From positions 124,001 to 188,000 of the forward strand of contig CAWGSP010000002.1 in the NCBI GenBank assembly GCA_963825335.1: DNA of 64,000 bases, in the 5' to 3' direction. The stretch's first letter is position 1. Each line of letters starts with the position of its first letter. This stretch comes from Methanobacterium_B sp963825335 (GTDB lineage: Archaea > Methanobacteriota > Methanobacteria > Methanobacteriales > Methanobacteriaceae). The position numbers were made by a program, and so were the translations under genes. Positions 36,838 to 46,727 of the stretch are shown here, one piece after another. The notes under the pieces were generated by a model that saw only the letters and a program-made list of their open reading frames with translations, made no database searches and was not told where the DNA came from.

Positions 36838-37021
36838 TTTTCACCAAACAATATTTTTTTCAAATTTATCCCAGAAAATTTTTTTTGAGAAAGGTTTTTT
36901 TAATTTTAGTATCGTCTGTATTTATGTTGTTTCAGATTAAAATAATTAAAGCATCTGACAATGATTTTGAAAATTATTATAACTACCAAACACCCTATTA
37001 ATCTATGAGAGGATAAAAACC

Positions 37022-37354
37022 ATGATAGTAGAGAATATAGAAATAAGTTGGCAAAAAGTCGGGTTAAAAGGCGAAATGAAGCTGGTTGATAAGGATTTAT
37101 CCAAAGATGAGTGTGAAGAATTGATAAGTCGTATGGTTAGCTGGAAATTAGGCAGGTTAACACCAGACAGACATTTTGAAATGATTTACAACGATGAAAA
37201 ACACCAAGCTGAAGCAGATGTATATGTAAATGTTTCAGTAACAGAGTCAGATGAAAGCCACATCGATGTCATAGATGTTATATACAAAAAATTAATGGAA
37301 TTTTTAAGTTTATATCATAAAGAGTTTAAAAATGTTAAAAAAAATTTAATTTAG
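37022..37354 (+). CDS. Hypothetical 110-residue protein
   Basis: ATG after GAGAGGATAAAAACC. Soluble, alpha/beta: helical at the centre (SKDECEELISRMVSWK), strands after it (ADVYVNVSVTESDESHIDVIDVI) and a lysine-rich helix at the end. No metal or catalytic motif is visible. Convergent with the gene at 37384. Function unknown. Confidence 0.6.
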   Translation: MIVENIEISWQKVGLKGEMKLVDKDLSKDECEELISRMVSWKLGRLTPDRHFEMIYNDEKHQAEADVYVNVSVTESDESHIDVIDVIYKKLMEFLSLYHKEFKNVKKNLI

Positions 37355-37383
37355 ATCGGTAAAAAAAATAAAATCAGATGGTC

Positions 37384-37689
37384 TTAGATTCCACGTTTAG
37401 TTGAAAGCCTCTGACGGTCTGAAGCACCTTTACCCGATTTTTTATCGCTTTTTTCTTTCAGCTGTTTTTCAGACTCGTTGGCTGTTAATGGTCTTATTAG
37501 TCCTCGTTCTATTGAATATCCCTTCTTTGTTATCGAATCAAGTATATCATGAAATTCTTTCCGAGTCATGTTAGGAAATTCTTTTTTTAAAGTAGAGTAC
37601 AATTTTTTATCTAGATAAACTCCATTATGTCCCTTCAATATTTCAATGGACTTAGTTTCCATTTGTGATAATTTATTGTCATCGGTCAT
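37384..37689 (-). CDS. Hypothetical small basic protein, possible winged helix
   Basis: 101 residues. Residues about 10-60 look like a short helix-turn-helix/winged fold (KSIEILKGHNGVYLDKKLYS, FPNMTRKEFHDILDSITKKG). The tail is disordered and very basic (KEKSDKKSGKGASDRQRLST), which suits nucleic-acid binding. The family is not known to me. The promoter region is shared with the TPR gene at 37973. Confidence 0.5.
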   Translation of the reverse strand: MTDDNKLSQMETKSIEILKGHNGVYLDKKLYSTLKKEFPNMTRKEFHDILDSITKKGYSIERGLIRPLTANESEKQLKEKSDKKSGKGASDRQRLSTKRGI

Positions 37690-37972
37690 TTTCTTCTCTC
37701 CATATCAACATATTTAGTGTTCAAATTTCTAATCGCAACAAATAATATATAGATTCCTAAAACAGATATAGATTTCTTAAATTCATACAGTAATTTGTAT
37801 CGAAACAAATTTTTTTTTTGTTTCATTATTGGTAATAACCAAAACAAATTTATTGAAACTTTATTAATAAATTATGATCAATTAATATTATTAAGGTGCT
37901 CGAAGAGATAATTACATGAACTTGTAATATCAAATATGATACCAACTAAGAGGTATGGAGGAGGACAGATAA

Positions 37973-40045
37973 GTGGAAGAGGTTGATGAGGAAGAATTTT
38001 TAGGTATTATTAATATTTGTGAAAAGCTATTACGGGAAGATCCAGACGATCCAGAATTATGGACCAGAAAAGCCATGGCATTAATGGGTTTAAACCGGGG
38101 AGAAGAAGCCATTAAAAGTTTTGATCAGGCATTGAAAATAGATCCTGATTTTGAATGGGCATTGGACAATATATGCATGGCAATGATGCTTTCAGAGAGA
38201 TATGAAGAATCTCTTGATTGTTTCAATAAAGCGTTGGAACTTAAGCCAGACGATGAAATACTTCTTAACAACAAAGCATTCCTATTATCATCCATTGGTA
38301 AGTTCGATGAAGCCATGATAATACTCGATCAACTAATTGAAAAATATGGTAAACGTACCTCATTACTTAAAGAAAAAGCTAACTGTCTGTTAAGCCTTGA
38401 AAGATATTCAGAAGCACTGGAAATCCTAGATGAAATAATAAATGTGCTCAACGATGATCCAGATGTATTTTTTAAGAGAGGAAATGCACTCGGCGGCATT
38501 GGAAAAACAGAAGAAGCATTAAAATCATTTGACAAAGCATTAGAAATAGACCCCACATATTTAGAAGCATGGAATTCTAAGGGGGTTGCGTTTGGCATTC
38601 AAAAAAGCTTTGAAAATGCCATTATCTGTTTCGATCATGCAATTGACCTCGACAACAACGATGACCGTGCATGGTTCTTAAAAGCCAAAACATTATCTGC
38701 TATTGGTGAATTTGGTGATGCATTAGAATGCTTCGATAGATCAATAGAAATCAATCCTGTAAATACCGAAGCATGGTACAGAAGGGGTCTGGTACTGTAC
38801 GACCTGAAAATATTTCCCGCATCAATTGAATCATTTGACAAAGCAATCGAGCTTGATGAAAATTCAGCAGAAACATGGAACAGTAAAGCACTGTCATTAT
38901 TTGAAATAGGAGAACATAAAGAGGAGCTGAAATGCTACGATAAGGCACTCACAATAGATCCAGAATTTTCAGAAGCATTAACCAACAAGGGAGCCACTCT
39001 CTTAACCCTTGGAATGGATGATGAAGCCATGGATTGTCTCGAAAAAGCAATAAGTTTAAACCCAGAAGACCATAATGCTTGGATGAACAAAGCAAGCGTA
39101 CTGATCCGTCTTGAAAAATTTGAAGAAGCTATAAATTGCTGCGAAATGGCTTTAAAAATAAAACCAGGATTATTACCCGCCCTCTTCCTAAAAGTAAGAA
39201 CACTCCAGAATTTAGGTAAGTTTCATGAGTCTATTAAATGTCTTGACGTAGTCCTAGATTCAGAGCCTGAAAATGATGAAGCATTGTTTTTAAAGGGAAT
39301 ATCACAGGAATATCAGGGTAACTTCGAAGACGCTCTCGAATCATTTAACAGTGCAATTAACATAGATCCAAAAAATGAGGGTGCATGGTACTTCAAAGGC
39401 AGATCCCTTATGTTTCTACAGAAGACTGAAGAATCTTTAAAAAGCTTTGAAATGGTGACCCTGATGGATCCATACAACTACGAAGCATTCCAATTAAAGG
39501 GAATCCTCCTGATCGAACTCGAACGTTACAACGAAGCACTGAAAAATTTTGATACTGTATTGAAATTAAACCCAGACCACACAGATGCAATGATAAAAAA
39601 GGGACAGGCGCTGGGATTTCTGGATGAACCACAAAAAGCATTTGAATGTTTTGAAGAAGCTCTGCTGATAAATCCCGATGACATTGAAGCACTTAACTAT
39701 AAGGGTGTTGCATTAAAACATATGAGGCAGTATGAACAATCAATAAAAAGTTTCAGAAAAATTATTGGATTAGACAGTGATGACTTATGGGCATGGCAAC
39801 AGATCGGCTTGAACTACAAAGAACTCGATGATTATCGAAAGGCTTTGGAAGCATTTGATAAAACGCTCCAGATCGATCCAAATTTTATTCTAGGATTACT
39901 AGAGAAGGGTGTTACACTTGGATTGATAAAAGATTACAACGGTGCATTAAAATGTTTTGAAGAAGTTCTAGAAAAAGAGCCTGAAAATCCTGATGCTCTG
40001 CAGTTTAAAAACATGACACTCAAATATTTAGAAGACGAAGAATAA
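37973..40045 (+). CDS. Large tetratricopeptide-repeat (TPR) protein
   Basis: 690 residues, GTG start nine bases after GGAGGA. It is built almost wholly of 34-residue TPR units, about 19-20 of them; the typical end of a unit reads AL-x-IDP (for example FDQALKIDPDFEWAL, FDKALEIDPTYLEAW) followed by NKG/AxxLxxLGxxEEA. No signal peptide, so it is probably a cytoplasmic scaffold. The aspartate decarboxylase gene follows after 39 bases on the same strand with its own ribosome site, so the two are probably co-transcribed. A scaffold role for that enzyme is an inference. Confidence 0.92.
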   Translation: MEEVDEEEFLGIINICEKLLREDPDDPELWTRKAMALMGLNRGEEAIKSFDQALKIDPDFEWALDNICMAMMLSERYEESLDCFNKALELKPDDEILLNNKAFLLSSIGKFDEAMIILDQLIEKYGKRTSLLKEKANCLLSLERYSEALEILDEIINVLNDDPDVFFKRGNALGGIGKTEEALKSFDKALEIDPTYLEAWNSKGVAFGIQKSFENAIICFDHAIDLDNNDDRAWFLKAKTLSAIGEFGDALECFDRSIEINPVNTEAWYRRGLVLYDLKIFPASIESFDKAIELDENSAETWNSKALSLFEIGEHKEELKCYDKALTIDPEFSEALTNKGATLLTLGMDDEAMDCLEKAISLNPEDHNAWMNKASVLIRLEKFEEAINCCEMALKIKPGLLPALFLKVRTLQNLGKFHESIKCLDVVLDSEPENDEALFLKGISQEYQGNFEDALESFNSAINIDPKNEGAWYFKGRSLMFLQKTEESLKSFEMVTLMDPYNYEAFQLKGILLIELERYNEALKNFDTVLKLNPDHTDAMIKKGQALGFLDEPQKAFECFEEALLINPDDIEALNYKGVALKHMRQYEQSIKSFRKIIGLDSDDLWAWQQIGLNYKELDDYRKALEAFDKTLQIDPNFILGLLEKGVTLGLIKDYNGALKCFEEVLEKEPENPDALQFKNMTLKYLEDEE

Positions 40046-40084
40046 AATTCATACATACTTATCTAATAATTAAAGAGGCAAACT

Positions 40085-41680
40085 ATGGATTATAAAGAAT
40101 TACAAGAATATATGGAAATAAGTCCATTCGAGGTTCAATTTGCACTTACGAATATAGCAGGAAATTTCAGAGACCGCACATTGCTAAATGCAGGCCGTGG
40201 AAATCCTAATTGGATAGCAACTACTCCAAGACAGGCATTTTTTACTCTAGGTCATTTTGCAATTGAAGAAACTAAATGTAACTGTGAATATGTTCATACA
40301 GGTTTCCACCCTGAAAAGGAAGGGATAGCCAAAAGATTCGAAGAATTCTCAATGATTAACCTAGATATGCCGGGGATGAAATTTTTAATAGATTCTGTAG
40401 CATATGGTACCGAAAACTTAGAATTTGATCCAGATTCCTGGGTTTATGAACTCGTTATAGGAAGTCTTGGAGATTTCTATCCAGAACCTGACAGGATGTT
40501 GCCACATGCAGAACGGATTGTACAGTCATTTTTAGGGGAATATCTTTGTAATAAAGACGAAAAAGTCTGCCACAGTTACGATCTTTTCGCAACAGAAGGT
40601 GGAACAGGTGGGATGATATACGTTTTCAACTCACTCATGGAAAACAAATTAATAAAGCATGGTGACAAAATAGCTATTGGTTCGCCAATATTCACCCCAT
40701 ACCTAGAAATACCACATCTGAACGACTATAAACTGGAAGAAGTAGAAATTAAAGCTGATGAAGAAGATGACTGGCAATATCCAGATTCAGAGATAGATAA
40801 ACTGAAAGATACATCTATCAAAGCATTTTTTGTTGTCAATCCAGGTAATCCGCAGTCAAGAGCAATAAGGGATGAAACAGTCCAACGTATTGCAGATATT
40901 GTTAAAAATCACAACCCTAATCTTATAATCATAACCGATGATGTCTACGCATCATTTGTCGACGGTTTTCATTCTTTAATGTCTGTAATTCCAAAAAATA
41001 CCCTATGTGTATATTCATTCAGCAAACATATGGGCTGTACAGGCTGGAGATTAGGGGTTGTTGCACTAGCCCAAGATAATCAAATCGATAAGATGATTGC
41101 CGCACTCTCAGAAAGTGATAAAAACAAGTTGATCGAACGGTATCAGAGCATAAGTTTAGAACCTTCAAAAATAAAGTTCATTGACAGGTTGGTAGCAGAC
41201 AGTCGTTCAGTAGCACTCAAACACACAGCAGGATTATCATTACCTCAACAGACACAAATGGTTTTATTTTCCTTGTTTTTCATCATCGAAGATAATTTAT
41301 CCTACATAAACGGTACAAAAAGTGCACTTAATGCACGTATGCACTTACTGTACAAAACACTCGGGCTACCATTGAACTTCGATAAAACCGCAACCAACTA
41401 CTATGCAATAATCGATCTCCTTGAACTTGCTAGGGACAGGTATAGCAGTCAATTTGCAGATTGGATGGTAGAAAATTACAATGCATTGTCATTTGTATTT
41501 GCCCTGGCAGACAAAGAATCTGTGGTAATATTACCAGGGGCAGGATTTGATGCTTCTAGTTGGTCTGTAAGGATTAGTTTGGCAAATTTACCGTATGACG
41601 CCTATGCTGAAATTGGGGAGAAAATGTTAGAAGTGTTAGAAGCAGCCTATGAAGATTATAGTAATATTGAAATCCTATAA
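40085..41680 (+). CDS. PLP-dependent aspartate 4-decarboxylase/aminotransferase (AspD type)
   Basis: 531 residues, close to the usual size for AspD and longer than ordinary class-I aminotransferases. The long N-terminal part (LLNAGRGNPNWIATTPRQAF, then the YVHTGFHPEKEG region) is characteristic of the bifunctional aspartate aminotransferase/L-aspartate beta-decarboxylase group. The PLP lysine sits in VYSFSKHMGCTGWRLG, and the cofactor-binding Asp/Tyr in IITDDVYASF. It converts aspartate to alanine and CO2 in the cytoplasm. Directly downstream of the TPR gene. Alanine supply could serve pseudomurein peptide synthesis, an inference. Confidence 0.85.
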   Translation: MDYKELQEYMEISPFEVQFALTNIAGNFRDRTLLNAGRGNPNWIATTPRQAFFTLGHFAIEETKCNCEYVHTGFHPEKEGIAKRFEEFSMINLDMPGMKFLIDSVAYGTENLEFDPDSWVYELVIGSLGDFYPEPDRMLPHAERIVQSFLGEYLCNKDEKVCHSYDLFATEGGTGGMIYVFNSLMENKLIKHGDKIAIGSPIFTPYLEIPHLNDYKLEEVEIKADEEDDWQYPDSEIDKLKDTSIKAFFVVNPGNPQSRAIRDETVQRIADIVKNHNPNLIIITDDVYASFVDGFHSLMSVIPKNTLCVYSFSKHMGCTGWRLGVVALAQDNQIDKMIAALSESDKNKLIERYQSISLEPSKIKFIDRLVADSRSVALKHTAGLSLPQQTQMVLFSLFFIIEDNLSYINGTKSALNARMHLLYKTLGLPLNFDKTATNYYAIIDLLELARDRYSSQFADWMVENYNALSFVFALADKESVVILPGAGFDASSWSVRISLANLPYDAYAEIGEKMLEVLEAAYEDYSNIEIL

Positions 41681-41827
41681 TCCATTAAACATTTGTAATA
41701 CTCCTTTTTAATAAATTTCTTTTTAATGTTTATGGTTGATAAGATAAGAACTACTGTCCGAATAGTCCATACATTTATCTAGATAAAACTACTTACTAAT
41801 TACAATGAATGATGTTTGGGAGGTTAC

Positions 41828-43270
41828 ATTATCAAAAAGACAGCGATTGTTTTGACCATATTTGCTTTTACAGTACTAATATTATGTAATTCAGCCGCAT
41901 CCGCAACAATAAACAACACAACAAATATTAAGGTGGTTTCCGCTGCTCATTTTAAAGACCTGGTTGTGAGCAACGTCACAGCACCAACAATAGGAGTTAA
42001 AGGACAAACCATAACCCTACCCAACACCATTAAAAACCAGGGAAATACAGCTACAACAGGTTTCTATGTGAATTATTATCTAAGGGCAAGTACAACAAGC
42101 ACGAAATATTATATTGGCAAAAGATACATCTCATCGTTAGCTGCTGGAGCAAGTAATAAACAAAATACCGTACTCACCATACCAACCACAGTACCATCTG
42201 CCAGTTACTACATACTGGTATATGCCGACAGTACCAACCTCATAAAAGAATCTAATGAAAATAATAATGTAAGATACAGCACAACAAAAATCAGTGTACA
42301 AAGCAGTACACAGGATCTAATTATATCAAAGGTCACGGCTCCAACAATCGGTGTTAAGAATAAAACAATAACAGTACCCAACACCATCAAAAATCAGGGA
42401 AACACCGCTATAAATACCTATTTCTATGTTGATTATTATTTGATCAACAGAACACTCAACCAAAAGATCTACCTAGGTGAGCGAAAAATAAATTCTCTAG
42501 GAGCAGGAGTTAGTAACAGTGCTAACACCCAATTTACGGTACCAAATACAGTGTCCCCTGTTAGCTATTATATATGGGTGTTTGTTGACAGTAGTAACAG
42601 AATTAAAGAATCCAATGAAAGCAACAACATCCTTGTCAGCTCGACAGCCATCAATATAATAAATCCTGCAGCGAATAATTTAAGACCGATATACATTACC
42701 AGCGATAATATTAACAATACAGCAGAAGATAATGCAAGAATTAGTAATATAATCACAGGATTAGTTGCTATGGGACTATCGGCCCCAGTTAATTATGGTT
42801 TAGGTCCAAATGAACATTATTCGATACTAGAGAATTCCACTGTACCCTCAAATGCCATCATTGTAAATATATATGGAGGTTTTTGTGCTGGCACCATATG
42901 GGAAATGAACTCTACAGCATACAAATATTATCTTGCTAACAGAACAGTTCTGTCTATCTGGATCGGCACCAATGTAACATTAGACAGCATATCATTTTTA
43001 CCTAGGGCCCATGACGATAACTTCACACCATTATACAATACAACTGGTGGATTTCCAGATTATGTTGATACAAATAATGACGGTGTATTTGAACCTGGTC
43101 CGGGGGAAGTAGATGGCAATATAACACCCTTGAATATGGTAGAAAAAGATGGTCTTGATGATCCTGCTAGTTTTCTTACAGCTAATGGTTATAAATATCT
43201 CTCACTGTTAAATGAGGATATTAATACGATAGTCAATTTTATTTATGCTCAAGCTGTTCAGGACAGTTAA
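41828..43270 (+). CDS. Secreted CARDB-domain surface protein
   Basis: 480 residues if initiated at ATT 41828, three bases after GGGAGGT; TTG at 41816 overlaps that ribosome site and is unlikely. Signal peptide about 1-26. Two CARDB domains (about 42-155 and 160-280), each starting DLxxSxVTAPTIGVK and ending with ESNExNN, are adhesion-type beta domains. The C-terminal half (about 288-480, starting RPIYITSDNINNTAEDNA) is a domain seen in methanobacterial surface proteins of unknown role. No membrane anchor at the C-terminus, so it probably binds the wall non-covalently. Confidence 0.85.
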   Translation: MIKKTAIVLTIFAFTVLILCNSAASATINNTTNIKVVSAAHFKDLVVSNVTAPTIGVKGQTITLPNTIKNQGNTATTGFYVNYYLRASTTSTKYYIGKRYISSLAAGASNKQNTVLTIPTTVPSASYYILVYADSTNLIKESNENNNVRYSTTKISVQSSTQDLIISKVTAPTIGVKNKTITVPNTIKNQGNTAINTYFYVDYYLINRTLNQKIYLGERKINSLGAGVSNSANTQFTVPNTVSPVSYYIWVFVDSSNRIKESNESNNILVSSTAINIINPAANNLRPIYITSDNINNTAEDNARISNIITGLVAMGLSAPVNYGLGPNEHYSILENSTVPSNAIIVNIYGGFCAGTIWEMNSTAYKYYLANRTVLSIWIGTNVTLDSISFLPRAHDDNFTPLYNTTGGFPDYVDTNNDGVFEPGPGEVDGNITPLNMVEKDGLDDPASFLTANGYKYLSLLNEDINTIVNFIYAQAVQDS

Positions 43271-43340
43271 TTAAATATAAAAAGTTAAAAAAAAGGATGA
43301 AGTTTATTAAATTATTAATTTTTTTTTGAATTTTATTAGA

Positions 43341-43859
43341 CTATTCTATTATCCATCTGTCTTGGGTAGTTATCTGTTTTGTTGTTTTTCTTGGACGTGC
43401 ATCAGGTTTTTCATCGGGATATCCAACGGTAGTTATTCCCACAACTCGAATATCGTCTGGAATACCTAAAATTGCTTTAACTTTGGTCTCGTCATAGGCA
43501 CCTAACCAGCAGGTCCCTAATCCTAATTCTGTTGCCTCTAGAATCATGAATGAAATTGCTATAGAAAGGTCTACAGTATATGCGTATTGTCCGCAGGGCA
43601 TGACAGTGTCAGATTCTGTGGAACATGCAACTATGGATACTGGTGCCTCTGCTACAAATTTTTGTCCATGGCATGCATCAACCAGTTTGTCCCTGATGTT
43701 CTGATCCTTAACAACAACAAATTTCCATTCTTGACGATTAGCTGCCGAAGGAGCTATCCTTGCTGATTCAATTATTTTATCTAATTTTTCCCCTTCAATT
43801 TCGGTTGTTTTATATTTTCTTATGCTTCTCCTAACTTCAATGGCTTTAAAAACATCCAT
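43341..43859 (-). CDS. Nitroreductase-family FMN protein
   Basis: 172 residues, whole family length. FMN phosphate motif at the start (IEVRRSIRKYKTTE), IAPSAANRQEWKFVVV, and GLGTCWLGAYDETKVKAILGIP near the C-terminus, as in short archaeal nitroreductases. It likely reduces nitro compounds, flavins or quinone-like molecules with NAD(P)H or F420H2. The electron donor cannot be told from sequence. Stands alone. Confidence 0.92.
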   Translation of the reverse strand: MDVFKAIEVRRSIRKYKTTEIEGEKLDKIIESARIAPSAANRQEWKFVVVKDQNIRDKLVDACHGQKFVAEAPVSIVACSTESDTVMPCGQYAYTVDLSIAISFMILEATELGLGTCWLGAYDETKVKAILGIPDDIRVVGITTVGYPDEKPDARPRKTTKQITTQDRWIIE

Positions 43860-44795
43860 ACTATCTCCCCCTATTTTCTTTTGAATTCTCTATTAAAAAT
43901 TCATAAATTTATGTCCTAATGAAATTGAACTAATTGATGGCAAATTAGATAATATGGTTCTAAAGGTTTTTTTTGGATAATCAAATGATTTTATAGCTTT
44001 TATTTTATTAAGATTTTAATAGTTCAGTTAAAATAATTATTAAAAAAGAACCATTGTCTAGATTATATTATGTTATTTAGGGAGTATAAAATTTAAGTTT
44101 AAGCATAGTTTTCATAACCAATCAATATATTTTTAGGTAATATATTTTAATCGATTCCTTCAATCCTTATTTAACCTTCCATTATACAAATTTAACAATC
44201 ACACACAGGTGACCCTGCAGTTAGCATCGAAATTCTGAAAGAAAACTCTGTACTAAAAATGAATCACAGAATAACAAGCTCGAAATATTCTTGTATATTG
44301 AATGTTTCTAACATATTAATTAAGTTCATATTGATTGTAGATATTTCTATGATGAATTCATCTTATTTATGGGTTATTCCATATTTTTTTTGTTCCAGTT
44401 TCGATGTTGATTTTATATTCATAACAATATTATAATTGTTATTATTATAAGGTAAAGTTTATATATTTAAACTTTTAAATTTAATTATTTTAAATTATGC
44501 AAATCTGTACTAAGCTTAAAAAAATTACACAAATATACACCAGAATCAGCCAAAAGAACCACCATTCTAATTGTATTTTTAGCAGGACTCATCAGAACAA
44601 ACGGCTACAATACAAAAACAGCCTACAAAAGCTTTCCGAATCCTGAAGAATCTAAGACCCTATACATCAAATATACTCTAAAAATTTGAATATGATTGTA
44701 AATGATTGAAGATTCAATATTAGTGAAGTTTATTGAATGTTAGTTTAAATGGATTATCCACTCACAAATTTCAATCTGGTGATCATCACCTAATT
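43860..44795. other. Long intergenic region with a possible ORF remnant
   Basis: About 935 bases between the nitroreductase and wtpC. A stretch of protein-like sequence occurs at 44525-44689; the rest is AT-rich without recognisable features. Confidence 0.4.
44525..44689 (+). pseudogene. Short coding remnant of unknown origin
   Basis: In one frame it reads LHKYTPESAKRTTILIVF, LAGLIRTNGYNTKTAYKSFP and NPEESKTLYIKYTLKI before TGA, with no start codon or ribosome site. Composition is higher in GC and Ala/Thr than the surroundings. It may be the end of a lost gene, possibly mobile, but no family can be named. Confidence 0.3.
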
Positions 44796-45842
44796 TTAGA
44801 ATATGTGTACTGCTGTGGCCTTGAAATATGTCCAAACAGTTTTTCCAATATTCAATTCCATATCTAGAAATGATTGGCGGGTCAAAAATATTACCAATGG
44901 TTCTCCCACATCCACAGTCAATTTTATTAAAGCGCCTGTATCTATTATTTGCATTATCTGCCCTTTCAAAACATTCCTCGCACTTGTTTCGACTTTTTGA
45001 TAGGATATAGTGATGTCTTCGGGCCTTATGGTTAAATGTATATTTCCTTCTTTCTGTTCTGCAGAATATATGGAAATATTTCCTGTATCAACAATGGTCA
45101 TCTCTTGATCACCTATAATTGCAGTACCTTCGATAATATTCTCCGCACCTACAAAATCGGCTACAAATTTATCTGCTGGATGTCTGAAGATCTGAGTAGA
45201 GGTTCCGACCTGTGATATTTGTCCTTCACGCATTACTGCTATTTTATCAGCCAGCATGAGCGCCTCATCAAAATTATGTGTCACATGTATTATGGTTACA
45301 TCAAATTTTTTATGCATACCCTTAAACTCTATCATCAACTCGTCTCTAGTTCTTCTGTCTAATGCACTTAACGGCTCGTCCATTAGCAATACCTTAGGAC
45401 GGATAATAAGAGCACGGGCTAAAGCCGTTCTCTGCTGTTCTCCACCACTAATATTTCTCGGATAACGATCTGCCAAGTGTGATATGCGGAAAAGATCCAT
45501 CATTTTATTTACCTTCGTTGTAATTTCATCCTTTCCAACTTTTCTGACCTTTAATCCAAATGCAATATTTTCAAACACTGTTCTGTGTGGAAATAGCATA
45601 TAATTCTGATAAACAAAACCTAATCCCCTTTTTTCGGGTGGAAACATGGTAATATCTTGATCGTCCATGTAAATTTTTCCAGAATCTGGAAGCCATATTC
45701 CAGCAATTAACTCCAACAACATGGTCTTACCAGCTCCGCTCGGACCGAGAATAATGAAATATTTGCCATCTTCAAATTCTAGAGTGATATCCTTAATTTT
45801 AAATTCTTTCCAGTCTTTGGAAAGGTTTTCAATTTTTATCAT
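44796..45842 (-). CDS. wtpC: Tungstate/molybdate ABC transporter ATPase
   Basis: 348 residues. Walker A GPSGAGKTMLL, Q-loop FVYQNYMLFPHRTV, signature ISGGEQQRTALARAL, Walker B VLLMDEPLSALD, H-loop VTHNFDEA. The C-terminal 110 residues are a regulatory TOBE-like extension (RPEDITISY, VDTGALIKLTVDVG), as in ModC/WtpC, where oxyanion binding limits uptake. The gene overlaps the permease gene upstream by 14 bases. The full operon is wtpA-wtpB-wtpC on the reverse strand. Supplies W or Mo for formylmethanofuran dehydrogenase and formate dehydrogenase. Confidence 0.9.
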   Translation of the reverse strand: MIKIENLSKDWKEFKIKDITLEFEDGKYFIILGPSGAGKTMLLELIAGIWLPDSGKIYMDDQDITMFPPEKRGLGFVYQNYMLFPHRTVFENIAFGLKVRKVGKDEITTKVNKMMDLFRISHLADRYPRNISGGEQQRTALARALIIRPKVLLMDEPLSALDRRTRDELMIEFKGMHKKFDVTIIHVTHNFDEALMLADKIAVMREGQISQVGTSTQIFRHPADKFVADFVGAENIIEGTAIIGDQEMTIVDTGNISIYSAEQKEGNIHLTIRPEDITISYQKVETSARNVLKGQIMQIIDTGALIKLTVDVGEPLVIFLTRQSFLDMELNIGKTVWTYFKATAVHIF

Positions 45843-46620
45843 AGGTTCTCCATCCTTTTATAAGCACCCTGACCACGATAAACAGCAGCAAACATAAAGA
45901 TATGAGAATAATAGACACGGGTGTTGAAGCAGATAAACCAAAGTTGATGAATCTTTGATAAATAAGCGTTGGTGCAGCTAATGGGTAGTAGGCTATGATA
46001 ATAATGGACCCGAATTCGCTTATTGCTCGAGCCCAACACATGATCGAACCAACAGTAATGCTTCGCAAAGCCAATGGTAAACTTATTACAAAGAAGGTTC
46101 TAAACGTTCCAGAACCAAGTGTTCTGGCTACTTTTTCCATCCTTGGATCAATGGCTTCAAATCCTTCTCTTGCAGAATTAACTACGAAGGAAGAGCTCAC
46201 AAATAACATCGCAATTATAACACCGGGAATCGCATCTGTGAAGATTATTCCTAACTTACTGAATGGTAACCCGAGTATTCCTCCAGATGTGAATACTAAT
46301 AGAAGGGCTATACCACTTACTGTATGGGGTATTACTATTGGTACATCGATTATTGATTCTATTACACCTTTTCCGTGAAAATCATGCCTTGCTAGTATGT
46401 ATGCAAGGGGCACTCCAAATAATAGTGCTATGAGAGTGGCTATCAGTGCAGAATATACACTAACAAATATTGACTCGATAACCTGACTATCTTGAAGGTT
46501 AGCAACGATGGCATTCAAATTTGACGATACCATCAAGTTTAGTATCGGGATGAAGATGAATAAAACAAGGAAAGATCCCATAAAAGCAAAGAAAACTGTA
46601 GTGTAATTGATCTTCCTCAT
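45829..46620 (-). CDS. wtpB: Tungstate/molybdate ABC transporter permease
   Basis: 263 residues with about six membrane helices and the inner-membrane binding-protein-dependent signature (ARTLGSGTFRTFFVISLPLALRSI), the EAA loop that docks on the ATPase. Homology to ModB/WtpB is clear from GIALLLVF...GRL-type segments and from its neighbours. It lies between the binding-protein gene (108 bases away) and the overlapping ATPase gene. Confidence 0.9.
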   Translation of the reverse strand: MRKINYTTVFFAFMGSFLVLFIFIPILNLMVSSNLNAIVANLQDSQVIESIFVSVYSALIATLIALLFGVPLAYILARHDFHGKGVIESIIDVPIVIPHTVSGIALLLVFTSGGILGLPFSKLGIIFTDAIPGVIIAMLFVSSSFVVNSAREGFEAIDPRMEKVARTLGSGTFRTFFVISLPLALRSITVGSIMCWARAISEFGSIIIIAYYPLAAPTLIYQRFINFGLSASTPVSIILISLCLLLFIVVRVLIKGWRTYDKN

Positions 46621-46727
46621 TGTACGCCCTACCTAAAGAAATATTGATTGTTTTAATTATTATAGTTTTTAAACTATTTTAAAAAAAGTAAATAAAGATA
46701 GGAGTTAAAAAACTCCTGATCAATCAT

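Noticed and set aside
44525..44689. Insertion-sequence remnant
   Set aside because: No terminal inverted repeats, target duplication or transposase motif can be seen, so only a scrap of unknown origin is reported.
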